From the NCBI RefSeq assembly GCF_006965485.1, contig NZ_CP041360.1:434001-498000 (forward strand): a stretch of DNA of 64,000 nt, read 5' to 3'. Within the stretch, counting starts at the first letter, position 1, and each line of letters opens with the position of its first letter. The position numbers and the translations under genes were made by a program. The DNA is from Spirosoma sp. KCTC 42546 (lineage in GTDB: Bacteria > Bacteroidota > Bacteroidia > Cytophagales > Spirosomataceae). The notes under the pieces were generated by a model. That model saw only the letters and a program-made list of their open reading frames with translations, was not told the origin of the DNA and searched no databases. Shown here in pieces: positions 45,877 through 55,079 of this stretch.

Positions 45877-45998
45877 GTGTCAATGGCAAAAAGGTTAGAG
45901 AGGTTCTGAACAGAATTGAACAATTTCCTTAGTTTTGTTGTACGCATCAAGGATTGTTGGCAATAACTTAATTGCCAGACCAGTTAGCGTTATAAGCG

Positions 45999-46097
45999 AA
46001 TGGATAATGTAAAATGAATAATGACCGATGAAAATTAGCTTGGTAATCAGAGTAGATGCTAGCTGCATTAACCATTATTCATTTTACATTGTCCATT
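45999..46097. repeat. Long palindrome, ATAATGTAAAATGAATAATG family
   Basis: 25-nt arms (45999-46023 and 46073-46097, one mismatch) around a 49-nt loop. The arm sequence resembles the hairpin at 61344-61384. It is not between convergent genes here. Confidence 0.75.
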
Positions 46098-46221
46098 TAC
46101 TTAATACCAAGGTGCGGGTAAATCGTAGTCTGCTGTTGGAGATTATCAACCCAATGTAGCCGATAGTGGTAGTAAAATAACCACGTACAAATTGCCAGTC
46201 TACCTAACCACAAAAGCGAAG

Positions 46222-46229
46222 TACATTTG
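46222..46229 (+). promoter_or_regulatory. -7 element TACATTTG before the acyl-CoA synthetase
   Basis: Exact match to TAnnTTTG, 21 bp before the ATG at 46251, giving a short leader. A -33 TTG is not well spaced. Confidence 0.4.
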
Positions 46230-46250
46230 CTTTCAAACCAGCATTTCTAC

Positions 46251-47954
46251 ATGAATACGAAATCAACCCTAAGCCTATATCCCTGGAGACGCTTTTATCC
46301 CAAAGGAGTCCCGGAAGAAATTAATCCGGATGCTTACCCATCATTGGCTGCCCTTTTAGAAGAGGGTTGTCGTCGATTTACGGATCGCCCTGCTTATGCA
46401 TGCATGGGTAAACAGATCACATTTGGTGAATTAGAGATGCTATCCGCTCAGTTTGCATCGTTTTTGCAAAATGATCTGGGCCTCCAGAAAGGGGATAGAC
46501 TGGCTATCCAGATGCCCAATACGCTACAATATCCAGTAGCTATGTTTGGTGCTTTGCGGGCAGGTTTGGCCGTAGTCAATACGAACCCGCTTTATACCCC
46601 CCGAGAAATGCAGCACCAGTTCAAAGACTCGGGCGCAAAAGCCATTGTGATACTGTCCAATTTTGCCAGTAATCTGGAAAAAATCATAGACCGTACAGAC
46701 ATTCAGCATGTTGTAATCACACAGTTGGGCGATTTGCTGGGCTTTCCCAAAAAGCAGATCGTCAATGCCGTGGTTAAGTATGTCAAAAAACTGGTGCCTG
46801 CTTATAAGCTGCCTGAAGCTATATCGTTCAATGATGCCTTGAGCCGGGGACGTACGCAGCCCTTTAAGCCAGTAGCCATTCAGAATACGGATCTGGCGTT
46901 TGTTCAGTATACGGGTGGCACAACAGGCGTTTCGAAAGGGGCTATGCTGACCCATCGGAACATCATATCCAACGTAGAAGGGCAGCACTACTGGATGAAG
47001 CCAGGTGGTGTACCCGAAGGTGAAGGCATCATTGTGGCTGCATTGCCTCTTTATCATGTATACGCCTTGACAACGAACGCATTAGCGGCTTTGAAAAGCG
47101 GGGATATGAACCTGCTCATTACCAATCCCCGCGATATGAATACATTCATTGACGATCTGAAAAAATATAAAATTACGGCCTTTACGGGGGTCAATACCCT
47201 TTATAATGGCCTACTTAACAACCCACGCATTGGTGAAGTCGATTTTAGCCATCTGAAAGTTACCTCGGCTGGAGGTATGGCCCTGCAAACATCGGTGGCC
47301 GAACGTTGGGCTAAACTTACGGGGAATACGCCCTGCGAGGGCTATGGACTTACTGAAACGTCGCCGGTACTGTGCTCAAACCCTATTGATGGTACCGTGC
47401 GTGTTGGAACGATTGGTATTCCCTGGCCCAGTACGGAGATGAAAATTATTCGCGAAGATGGTACTGATGCGCCCATCGGTGAAGCCGGTGAGATTGTGGC
47501 TAGAGGCCCGCAGGTATTTAAGGGATATTATAATCGCCCTGAGGAAACGGCCCAGTCTATGATGGGTGATTGGTTTAAAACCGGCGATGTTGGTGTGATG
47601 AACGAAGACGGGTTCTTTAAGATCGTTGACCGAAAAAAGGATATGATCTTGGTATCGGGCTTCAATGTGTACCCGAACGAAATTGAGGATGTTGTAGCCC
47701 AGTGTCCAGGTGTGCTGGAAGTAGCCTGTATAGGTGTTCCCGACGAAAAATCGACAGAAGTAGTCAAAATTTTTGTCGTAAAGAAAGATCTAAATCTCAC
47801 TACTGAGGCTATCAAAGAATTCTGCCGCGAGAATCTAACTCCCTACAAAGTGCCCCGCGTTATTGAGTTCCGGACGGAGTTGCCTAAGTCGAACGTAGGT
47901 AAAATCCTGCGTAAACCCCTTCGTGACGAAGAACTGGCGAAGTTGAAGAAATAA
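46251..47954 (+). CDS. fadD: Long-chain acyl-CoA synthetase (AMP-forming)
   Basis: 567 residues from the ATG at 46251; an in-frame TTG 24 bp upstream is less likely. Adenylating-enzyme motifs are complete: P-loop YTGGTTGVSKGAMLTH, GYGLTETSPV, KTGDVG and the hinge DRKKDMILVSGFNVYPNEIE, with the C-terminal Lys in SNVGKILRK. It activates fatty acids to acyl-CoA for degradation or lipid synthesis in the cytoplasm. It stands alone, ending at a bidirectional palindrome shared with the convergent lytTR gene. Confidence 0.93.
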   Translation: MNTKSTLSLYPWRRFYPKGVPEEINPDAYPSLAALLEEGCRRFTDRPAYACMGKQITFGELEMLSAQFASFLQNDLGLQKGDRLAIQMPNTLQYPVAMFGALRAGLAVVNTNPLYTPREMQHQFKDSGAKAIVILSNFASNLEKIIDRTDIQHVVITQLGDLLGFPKKQIVNAVVKYVKKLVPAYKLPEAISFNDALSRGRTQPFKPVAIQNTDLAFVQYTGGTTGVSKGAMLTHRNIISNVEGQHYWMKPGGVPEGEGIIVAALPLYHVYALTTNALAALKSGDMNLLITNPRDMNTFIDDLKKYKITAFTGVNTLYNGLLNNPRIGEVDFSHLKVTSAGGMALQTSVAERWAKLTGNTPCEGYGLTETSPVLCSNPIDGTVRVGTIGIPWPSTEMKIIREDGTDAPIGEAGEIVARGPQVFKGYYNRPEETAQSMMGDWFKTGDVGVMNEDGFFKIVDRKKDMILVSGFNVYPNEIEDVVAQCPGVLEVACIGVPDEKSTEVVKIFVVKKDLNLTTEAIKEFCRENLTPYKVPRVIEFRTELPKSNVGKILRKPLRDEELAKLKK

Positions 47955-47956
47955 AT

Positions 47957-48049
47957 GTTTTTGGTGAAGTAAGTGGAGTGGGTGTAATAGGTCAAGTGAG
48001 GAAGACTACTTTCACCTATTACGCCCACTCCACTTACTTCACCAAAAAC
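47957..48049. terminator. Bidirectional terminator palindrome fadD/lytTR
   Basis: 36-nt arms (47957-47992 and 48014-48049, one mismatch) around a 21-nt loop. It starts with GTTTTTGG and ends with CCAAAAAC, so either strand ends in a T-rich stretch. It fills nearly all of the gap between two convergent genes. The GTGGAGTGGGTGTAATAGG segment recurs in related form at 54240. Confidence 0.85.
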
Positions 48050-48053
48050 CAAA

Positions 48054-48506
48054 TTAAGCTGCTAACAGGGATTGGGCGGGTTTAGCTTCGAGTATGAGTA
48101 GCTCTTGTTGAAATCCTTTTACCTGTTTGATAAACCGGCTGGCTTTCCGGCGCGATACTTCTATTAAGTCTCCATTGACCAGGCTTACGCTGAGTTGTTG
48201 GTGCTCTGGATGGAGAGCTTCTATATACAGCAGATTGATAATGTTTTTTTTGTGAGGTCGCACAAATACTTTTGGTGACAGGCGGCTCTCCATTTTCTTT
48301 AACGTGAGCGATACCATTAACTGGCTGCCATCGGCAAAGTGAAATAAGGTATAGTTTCCTTCCCCCTCTAACCGCACAATACGATGCATAGGCATTTTCT
48401 TACGACATCCCCAGAAGGGGAGGGTTAAATCAGGCAGCGCAAATTGTGGGGCAATTTGCTCAACATACACATTCGTAAGTGGTTTGGCCAATAAAGGTGT
48501 TTTCAT
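48054..48506 (-). CDS. LytTR-domain DNA-binding regulator without receiver domain
   Basis: 150 residues. Residues ~40-135 form a LytTR domain (HRIVRLEGEGNYTLFHFADG, RLSPKVFVRPHKKNIINLLY, GDLIEVSRRK). No receiver or sensor domain precedes it, only ~38 residues of unclear nature (LPFWGCRKKMP). Such stand-alone LytTR proteins are common in Bacteroidetes. Targets are unknown. It faces fadD tail to tail. Confidence 0.88.
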   Translation of the reverse strand: MKTPLLAKPLTNVYVEQIAPQFALPDLTLPFWGCRKKMPMHRIVRLEGEGNYTLFHFADGSQLMVSLTLKKMESRLSPKVFVRPHKKNIINLLYIEALHPEHQQLSVSLVNGDLIEVSRRKASRFIKQVKGFQQELLILEAKPAQSLLAA

Positions 48507-48784
48507 ACTAGATTGGTGGTGTGAATAAACGAGCCGTAAATAACTTAATCAAGAAAGATCAGTTAGTATGCTTCTGCTCTAGCAAGTTTACACAAAATTC
48601 AGTATCAAGCAATTAGGAAGATTAAAATTTATTTTTGTACAAAAACATTGTTCCTGAAACTCGTATCGGTGGCTTAAAGCAATAGGTGAAATCTAGGCTT
48701 GATTAACGCATAATAACGGGTCTAACGAACTTATTAAGTCACTTTCGCCTTCACAATTGCAGAACCAGTCTCATAAGAATCAGC

Positions 48785-49657
48785 ATGGCAACCCTGCTTG
48801 ATTTAGTCGGTAATACCCCATTGGTTGAGTTGAACCGCCTGAATCCAAATCCTAAGGTTAAATTATACGGTAAACTTGAAGGTAATAATCCTGGCGGTAG
48901 TGTGAAGGACCGGGCTGCGGTCAGCATGATTCAGGGTGCTCTAACCAGAGGAGATCTCAAACCGGGAATGAAGTTGATTGAAGCAACCAGCGGCAATACC
49001 GGCATTGCTTTAGCCATGATTGCGCGGTTGTATGACATCGAAATCGAGTTAGTGATGCCTGCGAACTCAACGCGTGAGCGGGTCTTGACGATGGAAGCCT
49101 TTGGTGCAACAGTCACCCTGACAGAGACGATTGAAAATGCCCGCGACTATGCTGAAGAACAGGTAGGGAAAGGGGGCTTTCTGATGCTCAATCAGTTTGG
49201 TAATCCTGACAACTATTTGGCTCATTATCGCACCACAGGCCCCGAAATCTGGCGCGATACCGATGGAGAAATCACCCATTTCGTTTCATCAATGGGTACT
49301 ACGGGCACAATTATGGGTACTTCACGCTATCTGAAAGAACAAAATCCCGCCGTACAGATTGTAGGATGCCAGCCTACGGATGGCTCCTCAATTCCGGGAA
49401 TCCGGAAATGGCCAGAAGCCTATTTGCCCAAAATTTTTGAACCCCAGCGTGTCGATCGGGTCATGGAAGTATCCGCAGATGAAGCCACCTTGATGACGCG
49501 CAAATTAGCCAGCGTTGAAGGCGTTTTTGCGGGTATGAGCAGCGGAGGTGCCGTTCATGCAGCTAGTCAACTGGCGCAGGAACTAGAGTCGGGCCTAATC
49601 GTTTGCATCATCTGTGACCGGGGAGATCGGTATTTATCATCGGACTTATTTGGGTAA
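48785..49657 (+). CDS. cysM: Cysteine synthase B
   Basis: 290 residues, the normal CysM length. PLP Lys41 in GGSVKDRAAVS, the substrate loop SGNTGIALAM, the phosphate cradle SSMGTTGTIMG and the CysM ending ICDRGDRYLSSDLF are all present. It makes L-cysteine from O-acetylserine and sulfide or thiosulfate in the cytoplasm. It is followed 52 bp later by pyrD with its own promoter-like element, so co-transcription is uncertain. Confidence 0.95.
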   Translation: MATLLDLVGNTPLVELNRLNPNPKVKLYGKLEGNNPGGSVKDRAAVSMIQGALTRGDLKPGMKLIEATSGNTGIALAMIARLYDIEIELVMPANSTRERVLTMEAFGATVTLTETIENARDYAEEQVGKGGFLMLNQFGNPDNYLAHYRTTGPEIWRDTDGEITHFVSSMGTTGTIMGTSRYLKEQNPAVQIVGCQPTDGSSIPGIRKWPEAYLPKIFEPQRVDRVMEVSADEATLMTRKLASVEGVFAGMSSGGAVHAASQLAQELESGLIVCIICDRGDRYLSSDLFG

Positions 49658-49669
49658 ACCTAACCAATT

Positions 49670-49704
49670 TTTGAAAGCCGTTTAGGTTTATAGGCGTATT
49701 TTTG
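49670..49704 (+). promoter_or_regulatory. Candidate pyrD promoter (TTTG ... TATTTTTG)
   Basis: TATTTTTG at 49697 matches the -7 consensus TAnnTTTG. TTTG at 49670 is a possible -33 element, with a 23-nt spacer, a little long. The start point would fall on or next to the pyrD ATG at 49710, implying a leaderless or very short-leader mRNA. Confidence 0.4.
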
Positions 49705-49709
49705 CGGGT

Positions 49710-50768
49710 ATGTACAAGCGCATTATCCTACCGATCTTGTTTCGTTTCGACGCCGAAACCATTCACCATACCGTTACGACTTTACTCAAACTAGCACTGG
49801 CGATTCCAGGAATATCGGCTATTTGCCGAAAACTATACGTTCTGGAGGACAAACGTTTAAACCGAACCGTTTTTGGCCTGACATTTCCGAACCCAATAGG
49901 CATGGCGGCTGGCTTCGATAAAAATGCCGACTTAGTGAGTGAGTTAAGTGATCTCGGATTTGGGTTTGTGGAGATTGGAACGGTAACTCCGCGCCCCCAG
50001 CCGGGTAACGACCGCCCCCGTTTGTTTCGTTTGAAAGCTGATGGCGGGTTAATAAACCGAATGGGATTTAACAATAAAGGAGTTGGTCCGGCGGCTGAAC
50101 GACTTCGGCACTTTTCCCGAAATCGGGGAAATAGGCAAGTGATTGTTGGGGGTAATATTGGCAAAAATAAAGATACGCCCAATGAAAGTGCATTGACGGA
50201 TTACCTGCTTAGTTTCCGGGAGTTATTCGATACTGTCGATTATTTCGTAGTGAACGTTAGTTCGCCAAATACCCCTGGCTTACGTGATTTGCAGGAACGC
50301 GAACCGCTCACAAAATTGCTAACCGCTCTTCAGCAGGAAAATCATCAACGTACCGCACCTAAACCAATTCTGCTAAAAATAGCACCTGATCTGACGAATG
50401 GGCAGTTAGATGATATTATCTCCATTGTAGCAGAAACAGGCATTGCAGGCGTCATTGCGACTAATACAACCATCAGCCGCGCTGGTTTGAGAACAAGTCC
50501 GGCGGATGTTGAGCAGATTGGTGCGGGTGGAGTGAGTGGGCAACCCTTGCGTGAGCGATCTACTGAGGTGATTCGGTATTTGCATCAGCAATCGGGGGGT
50601 ACATTCCCTATTATTGGTGTTGGTGGTATTGCTTCGGCCGAGGATGCTCAGGAGAAACTACAGGCCGGTGCCAGCTTGGTGCAGGTTTATACCAGTTTTA
50701 TTTACGAAGGCCCAGGTTTGGCTAAGCGTATCAATAAAGCACTAATAGGGAGTAGTTTGCAAAAGTAA
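49710..50768 (+). CDS. pyrD: Dihydroorotate dehydrogenase (quinone), class 2
   Basis: 352 residues, the class 2 length, with the N-terminal amphipathic segment ([20 protein letters not shown]) that binds the membrane and quinone. FMN-barrel motifs are [43 protein letters not shown], the catalytic Ser in [12 protein letters not shown], and [11 protein letters not shown]. It oxidises dihydroorotate to orotate in pyrimidine synthesis. Confidence 0.96.
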   Translation: MYKRIILPILFRFDAETIHHTVTTLLKLALAIPGISAICRKLYVLEDKRLNRTVFGLTFPNPIGMAAGFDKNADLVSELSDLGFGFVEIGTVTPRPQPGNDRPRLFRLKADGGLINRMGFNNKGVGPAAERLRHFSRNRGNRQVIVGGNIGKNKDTPNESALTDYLLSFRELFDTVDYFVVNVSSPNTPGLRDLQEREPLTKLLTALQQENHQRTAPKPILLKIAPDLTNGQLDDIISIVAETGIAGVIATNTTISRAGLRTSPADVEQIGAGGVSGQPLRERSTEVIRYLHQQSGGTFPIIGVGGIASAEDAQEKLQAGASLVQVYTSFIYEGPGLAKRINKALIGSSLQK

Positions 50769-50906
50769 ACATTACATACTATCCGCTGGGCCCTCCCTTT
50801 ATAAGTCTCCCATTCAATAAGGAATCGCAATATTTTGCGACACTACACGCTTTTTCGTTAAAAAGTGGGAAATTTACCCTACTGCGATAGCTTTAACCCA
50901 ACGCAA

Positions 50907-53480
50907 ATGGCACAGCCAACGACATCTCCACGCCAGAATACGCTCCGACGAACCACCGACAAGAATGAACCTCGTCCGCGCATACCGAATGGTAAACCGG
51001 CTGGCCGTTCTCAGGGGCCTTCATTTAACTGGGGAGCTGCGCTCGACCGGTGGTTTACGGACCAGCGTTCGACCCTGACACTCGGCGTTTTAATGATGGT
51101 TATTGCAATTGGCTTGATGGTCGCTTTTATATCCTACTTGCTCAATGGTCCTGCCGACCAGAGCGTGGTGGGGGCTGCTTTCTCGGAGCCATTGGCCGAA
51201 TCGGCTACCGAAACCCGAAATTGGGTTGGGTTAGTTGGCGCTTATATCGCTCACGCGTTTGTGTTCCGTTGGTTTGGGGTAGGGGCGCTTGCCTTGCCGA
51301 TCATTGTATTCCTGGCGGGTTACAAACTGACGTTTAAAATTGAGTTGCTGCCTTTAAGTCGAACAACTACAGCTTTGTTATTCGCTGCTGTCTGGTGTAG
51401 TCTTATTCTAGGCTATATCGTATTGGTAACAGACTCAGCCGAAACGGCCAGTATCTGGTGTGGAGGTATTGGCTACGAACTGAACGCTGCACTTTATAGC
51501 CTGTTTGGCTGGGGAAATTTGGCCTTCATCAGCTTTCTATTGTTCTTGTTTGTTGTCTATTTCTTCGATATCCAGCATATAAAAATGCCGAGTTTTTCGA
51601 GGCCGGTTCGCCCTCAAACTCGGAGACGCTCTGATAACCCATTGCAAACCTATGAGGAGAGTGAGTTTGAGCAGAATGAAGATAACGAGTTCGAAGATCA
51701 GGAAATGGCAGAAGAGTCCATACCGAATGCGACAATCGAACCAGTTAATTCGTTCGTAAACAACCATGAGGTCGATGCGGATACGATCCCGCAAACACCA
51801 GTTGCCGAGAATACGCCAAAAACAACCGGTGTTACACTGACCATCAAAAATCGGGATGTCATACCAGACGATCAAGTTGATGATGAAGAACTCAGTGCTA
51901 CACCAGCTCCCACGTTTGAACCAGACCCTTTTGACGATGATGACTTAGTTGCCGTGCATGGTCTGTATGATCCTACTCTTGACCTGCCGCAATACCAGTA
52001 CCCAACCAACGACCTGCTGACCGAGTATCAGAATAGCCGAAAAGCACAGGTTTCGGATGACGAACTGACGGCTAACAAAGAGAAAATCGAAAATACGCTG
52101 CGGAATTTCGGTATTGAAATCGACTCCATTCAGGCGTCTATTGGACCTACGGTCACGCTGTATGAGATTATACCGGCCAAAGGCGTTCGGATTTCCAAGA
52201 TTAAGAGTCTGGAAGACGATATTGCCTTAAGCTTATCGGCTTTGGGTATTCGTATTATTGCCCCGATGCCCGGCATGGGAACCATTGGTATTGAGGTACC
52301 GAATAAGAACCGCGAGATGGTATCAATGCGGTCGATGATTTCGAGTGAGGCTTTCAGTAGCAGTAAATTCGACCTGCCAATCGTGCTGGGTAAAACCATA
52401 TCGAATGAGATTTATGTGGCCGATCTTGCCAAAATGCCCCACTTGCTTATGGCTGGGGCAACTGGGCAGGGTAAGTCCGTTGGGTTGAATGTGCTCCTTA
52501 CTTCACTGATCTATAAGAAGCACCCCTCGCAGTTGAAACTCGTTCTGGTTGACCCTAAAAAGGTTGAACTAACGCTCTTTAACAAGCTGGAGCGGCATTT
52601 CCTGGCAAAACTGCCCGATGCCGAGGAGCCTATTATTACCGATACCAAGAAGGTTGTCAACACGCTGAATTCGCTTTGTATTGAAATGGATAACCGTTAT
52701 AATCTGCTGAAAGATGCGGGTTGCCGGAATCTGAAAGAATACAACGCCAAGTTTGTAAAACGTCGGCTCAATCCCGAAAAAGGCCACCGCTTTCTGCCAT
52801 ACATCGTCCTGATCGTTGATGAGTTAGCCGACTTGATGATGACGGCAGGTAAAGAAGTTGAACAGCCCATTGCCCGCTTGGCTCAGTTAGCACGGGCTAT
52901 TGGTATTCACCTGGTTGTAGCTACGCAACGGCCATCGGTAAACGTGATTACGGGGCTAATCAAGGCCAACTTCCCCGCTCGTTTGTCGTTTAAAGTAACG
53001 TCAAAAATAGACTCACGCACTATTTTAGATACGGGTGGAGCGGAACAGTTAGTAGGTATGGGCGACATGCTGCTCTCATCGAACTCGGAAATTATCCGGC
53101 TACAGTGCCCTTTTGTTGATACGAACGAGATTGAAGATCTCTGCGAATATGTAGGCAACCAGCGTGGTTATGATGATGCTTACGCACTTCCTGAGTTTGT
53201 TGGCGATGAGGGCGGACAGAACGACGAAAAAGATGTGGATCTCGATAATCGGGACCCAATGTTCGATGAGGCTGCCCGGTTGATTGTTATTCACCAGCAA
53301 GGCAGCACGTCCCTGATTCAACGTAAGCTCAAACTCGGCTATAATCGCGCTGGACGCCTGATTGACCAATTGGAGGCTGCTAAAATTGTGGGCGCATTTG
53401 AGGGTAGTAAAGCCCGGGACGTACTTGTTCAGGATTTACAAACGTTAGAAGAAATCTTAAAAAGACTTAAAGGAGACTAG
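50907..53480 (+). CDS. ftsK: FtsK/SpoIIIE-type DNA translocase
   Basis: 857 residues from the ATG at 50907; a GTG at 50865 adds 14 residues lacking support. Order: a basic N-terminus, four or five transmembrane helices (about 50-230), an acidic linker (about 240-370), then the motor with Walker A GATGQGKSVGLN, Walker B IVLIVDELADL and VATQRPSVNVITG. The C-terminal gamma winged helix (STSLIQRKLKLGYNRAGRLI) reads KOPS-like sequences. It clears chromosomes from the septum during division. lolA follows 95 bp later. Confidence 0.96.
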   Translation: MAQPTTSPRQNTLRRTTDKNEPRPRIPNGKPAGRSQGPSFNWGAALDRWFTDQRSTLTLGVLMMVIAIGLMVAFISYLLNGPADQSVVGAAFSEPLAESATETRNWVGLVGAYIAHAFVFRWFGVGALALPIIVFLAGYKLTFKIELLPLSRTTTALLFAAVWCSLILGYIVLVTDSAETASIWCGGIGYELNAALYSLFGWGNLAFISFLLFLFVVYFFDIQHIKMPSFSRPVRPQTRRRSDNPLQTYEESEFEQNEDNEFEDQEMAEESIPNATIEPVNSFVNNHEVDADTIPQTPVAENTPKTTGVTLTIKNRDVIPDDQVDDEELSATPAPTFEPDPFDDDDLVAVHGLYDPTLDLPQYQYPTNDLLTEYQNSRKAQVSDDELTANKEKIENTLRNFGIEIDSIQASIGPTVTLYEIIPAKGVRISKIKSLEDDIALSLSALGIRIIAPMPGMGTIGIEVPNKNREMVSMRSMISSEAFSSSKFDLPIVLGKTISNEIYVADLAKMPHLLMAGATGQGKSVGLNVLLTSLIYKKHPSQLKLVLVDPKKVELTLFNKLERHFLAKLPDAEEPIITDTKKVVNTLNSLCIEMDNRYNLLKDAGCRNLKEYNAKFVKRRLNPEKGHRFLPYIVLIVDELADLMMTAGKEVEQPIARLAQLARAIGIHLVVATQRPSVNVITGLIKANFPARLSFKVTSKIDSRTILDTGGAEQLVGMGDMLLSSNSEIIRLQCPFVDTNEIEDLCEYVGNQRGYDDAYALPEFVGDEGGQNDEKDVDLDNRDPMFDEAARLIVIHQQGSTSLIQRKLKLGYNRAGRLIDQLEAAKIVGAFEGSKARDVLVQDLQTLEEILKRLKGD

Positions 53481-53575
53481 TTGTGAACTAGATCGCGTAA
53501 CTATTAAACTTTTCGCTTAAAATTCCCGTCTAAGTACTATACAATAACCTGAAGAGAGGAGTAACACCTATAAAA

Positions 53576-54217
53576 ATGAAAAAAATAGCATTGATGCTGA
53601 GTCTGGCTTTCTTAGTAGTCCTACCAGCCTTAGCTCAGAAAGACAAACGCGCACAGGGTATTCTGGATGCGATGAGCAAACAATACAAATCGTTAAAATC
53701 CTATCAGGCAGCGTTTACTTACACAAGTGCCGGAGCAGGAGCAAAAGAATCCTACAAGGGTGATTTAACGGTTAAGAACGAAAAGTTTAGACTAGTGTTG
53801 GGTGGTCAGGAGGTATTTACGGATGGCAAAGTGATGTCAACCTACATCAAAGAATCCAACGAAGTAAATGTACAGGACTATGATGCCAGTGGTAATGGCG
53901 AATTGAACCCGACCCAGATCTATACGATTTATAAACGTGGTTTCGATTACAAGTTCTTAAAAGAACAAAAACAGGGTGGTCGCACACTGGAAGTGATTGA
54001 ACTAACACCCAATCGGCCCAAGAGCCCTATTGCAACGATACAAATTTCGGTTGACAAAGTAGATAAATCAGTTCGTAATTGGCTGATCATTAACAAGGAT
54101 GGTAAAAAGACTTCGTATACAATCACGAAGTTCACCCCTAATGTGAATACCCCCGATTCATATTTCGTTTTTGATAAATCGAAGTACCCGGGCGTTGAAG
54201 TTGTAGACTTAAGGTAA
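53576..54217 (+). CDS. lolA: LolA-like outer-membrane lipoprotein carrier
   Basis: 213 residues with a signal peptide (IALMLSLAFLVVLPALAQ). The LolA/LppX fold is suggested by YKSLKSYQAAFTYT, a middle TDGKVMSTYIKESNEV and a C-terminal ISVDKVDKSVRNWLIINKDG. It ferries lipoproteins through the periplasm to the outer membrane. It follows ftsK on the same strand, a frequent neighbourhood in this phylum. A GAGAGGAG purine stretch lies upstream of the ATG. Confidence 0.87.
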   Translation: MKKIALMLSLAFLVVLPALAQKDKRAQGILDAMSKQYKSLKSYQAAFTYTSAGAGAKESYKGDLTVKNEKFRLVLGGQEVFTDGKVMSTYIKESNEVNVQDYDASGNGELNPTQIYTIYKRGFDYKFLKEQKQGGRTLEVIELTPNRPKSPIATIQISVDKVDKSVRNWLIINKDGKKTSYTITKFTPNVNTPDSYFVFDKSKYPGVEVVDLR

Positions 54218-54225
54218 TCTGAGTA

Positions 54226-54300
54226 TAGTAAGTGAAATAGGTGGAGTGAGTGTAGTAGGTTTTCAACTTATTACACTCACTCCACCTATTTCACTTACTA
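54226..54300. terminator. Bidirectional terminator palindrome lolA/upp
   Basis: 36-nt arms (54226-54261 and 54265-54300, two mismatches) with only a 3-nt loop, lying in the convergent gap and including the upp stop codon. The arms contain GTGGAGTGAGTGTAGTAGG, related to the palindrome at 47957. Confidence 0.87.
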
Positions 54301-54945
54301 AACTTTTGCTCCAAACGATAAATCGCCCGAATCGCCCAGACCCGGAACGATATAAAAATGTTCGTTAAGGTGATCGTCAACGGCTCCCAGCCAAAGATGG
54401 CACTGGGGTAATTGTTGCTGCACATAACGAACGCCTTCTGGGCTGGCAATGACGGCCGCAATATGCGTTTGAGCCGGAATTCCATAACGCAACAGAGCGT
54501 GGTACACTTTTTCGAGCGAACGGCCCGTAGCCAGCATAGGATCGCACAGAATCAGGACTTTTCCACTTAGATCGGGGCTGACGATGTAGTCCATCGCAAT
54601 TTCAAATTCTTCATTCTCGGATGACGAACTGCCTCGATACGCTCCCGCAAACGCGTTCTCTGCCTGGTCAAAGTAATTTGCAAATCCCTGATGAAACGGG
54701 AGTCCAGCACGGAGGATAGTAGCCAGAACTGGTTGTTGTCGAAGGACTTGCGTACTGGAAATGCCAAGTGGAGTCTGCACATCAATATTCTGGTAGTGCA
54801 GCTTTTTTGAGATTTCATACGCCATCAATTCACCGAGTCGTTCCAGATTTCGGCGAAACCGCAAGCGATCCTGTTGAATGGAAACATCTCTGAGTTCGGC
54901 GATGAACTGATTGGCTAACGAGGGCTGCTGGGCAAAAACAAACAT
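54298..54945 (-). CDS. upp: Uracil phosphoribosyltransferase
   Basis: 215 residues from the ATG at 54945, the usual Upp length; a TTG 36 bp upstream is less likely. PRPP-binding loop LILCDPMLATGRSL, the uracil-binding GLGDSGDLSFG region at the C-terminus, and ATILRAGLPFHQGF are present. It salvages uracil to UMP in the cytoplasm. The ending GAKV replaces the more common GTK. Confidence 0.93.
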   Translation of the reverse strand: MFVFAQQPSLANQFIAELRDVSIQQDRLRFRRNLERLGELMAYEISKKLHYQNIDVQTPLGISSTQVLRQQPVLATILRAGLPFHQGFANYFDQAENAFAGAYRGSSSSENEEFEIAMDYIVSPDLSGKVLILCDPMLATGRSLEKVYHALLRYGIPAQTHIAAVIASPEGVRYVQQQLPQCHLWLGAVDDHLNEHFYIVPGLGDSGDLSFGAKV

Positions 54946-55079
54946 AGTTTGTGGGCTTCTTTCGGCGTAAATTAGCCCCAAGGTTGGCGTATATCCAAAC
55001 CAATTGTCTAATTTAAGCGGCTCATTGGGTCCAATCGGTTATATAATCAGCCTATCAGGGCCAACAGCCAGTAAGTTAC

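Larger units (their letters stand above)
45402..46226. other. 825-bp gene-poor gap between lacI and the acyl-CoA synthetase
   Basis: No protein gene longer than about 22 codons is credible here. The gap holds two similar GC-rich hairpins (45691 and 45844), one long palindrome (45999-46097) and a -7 element near its end. A small untranslated RNA between the two hairpins is possible. Confidence 0.5.
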
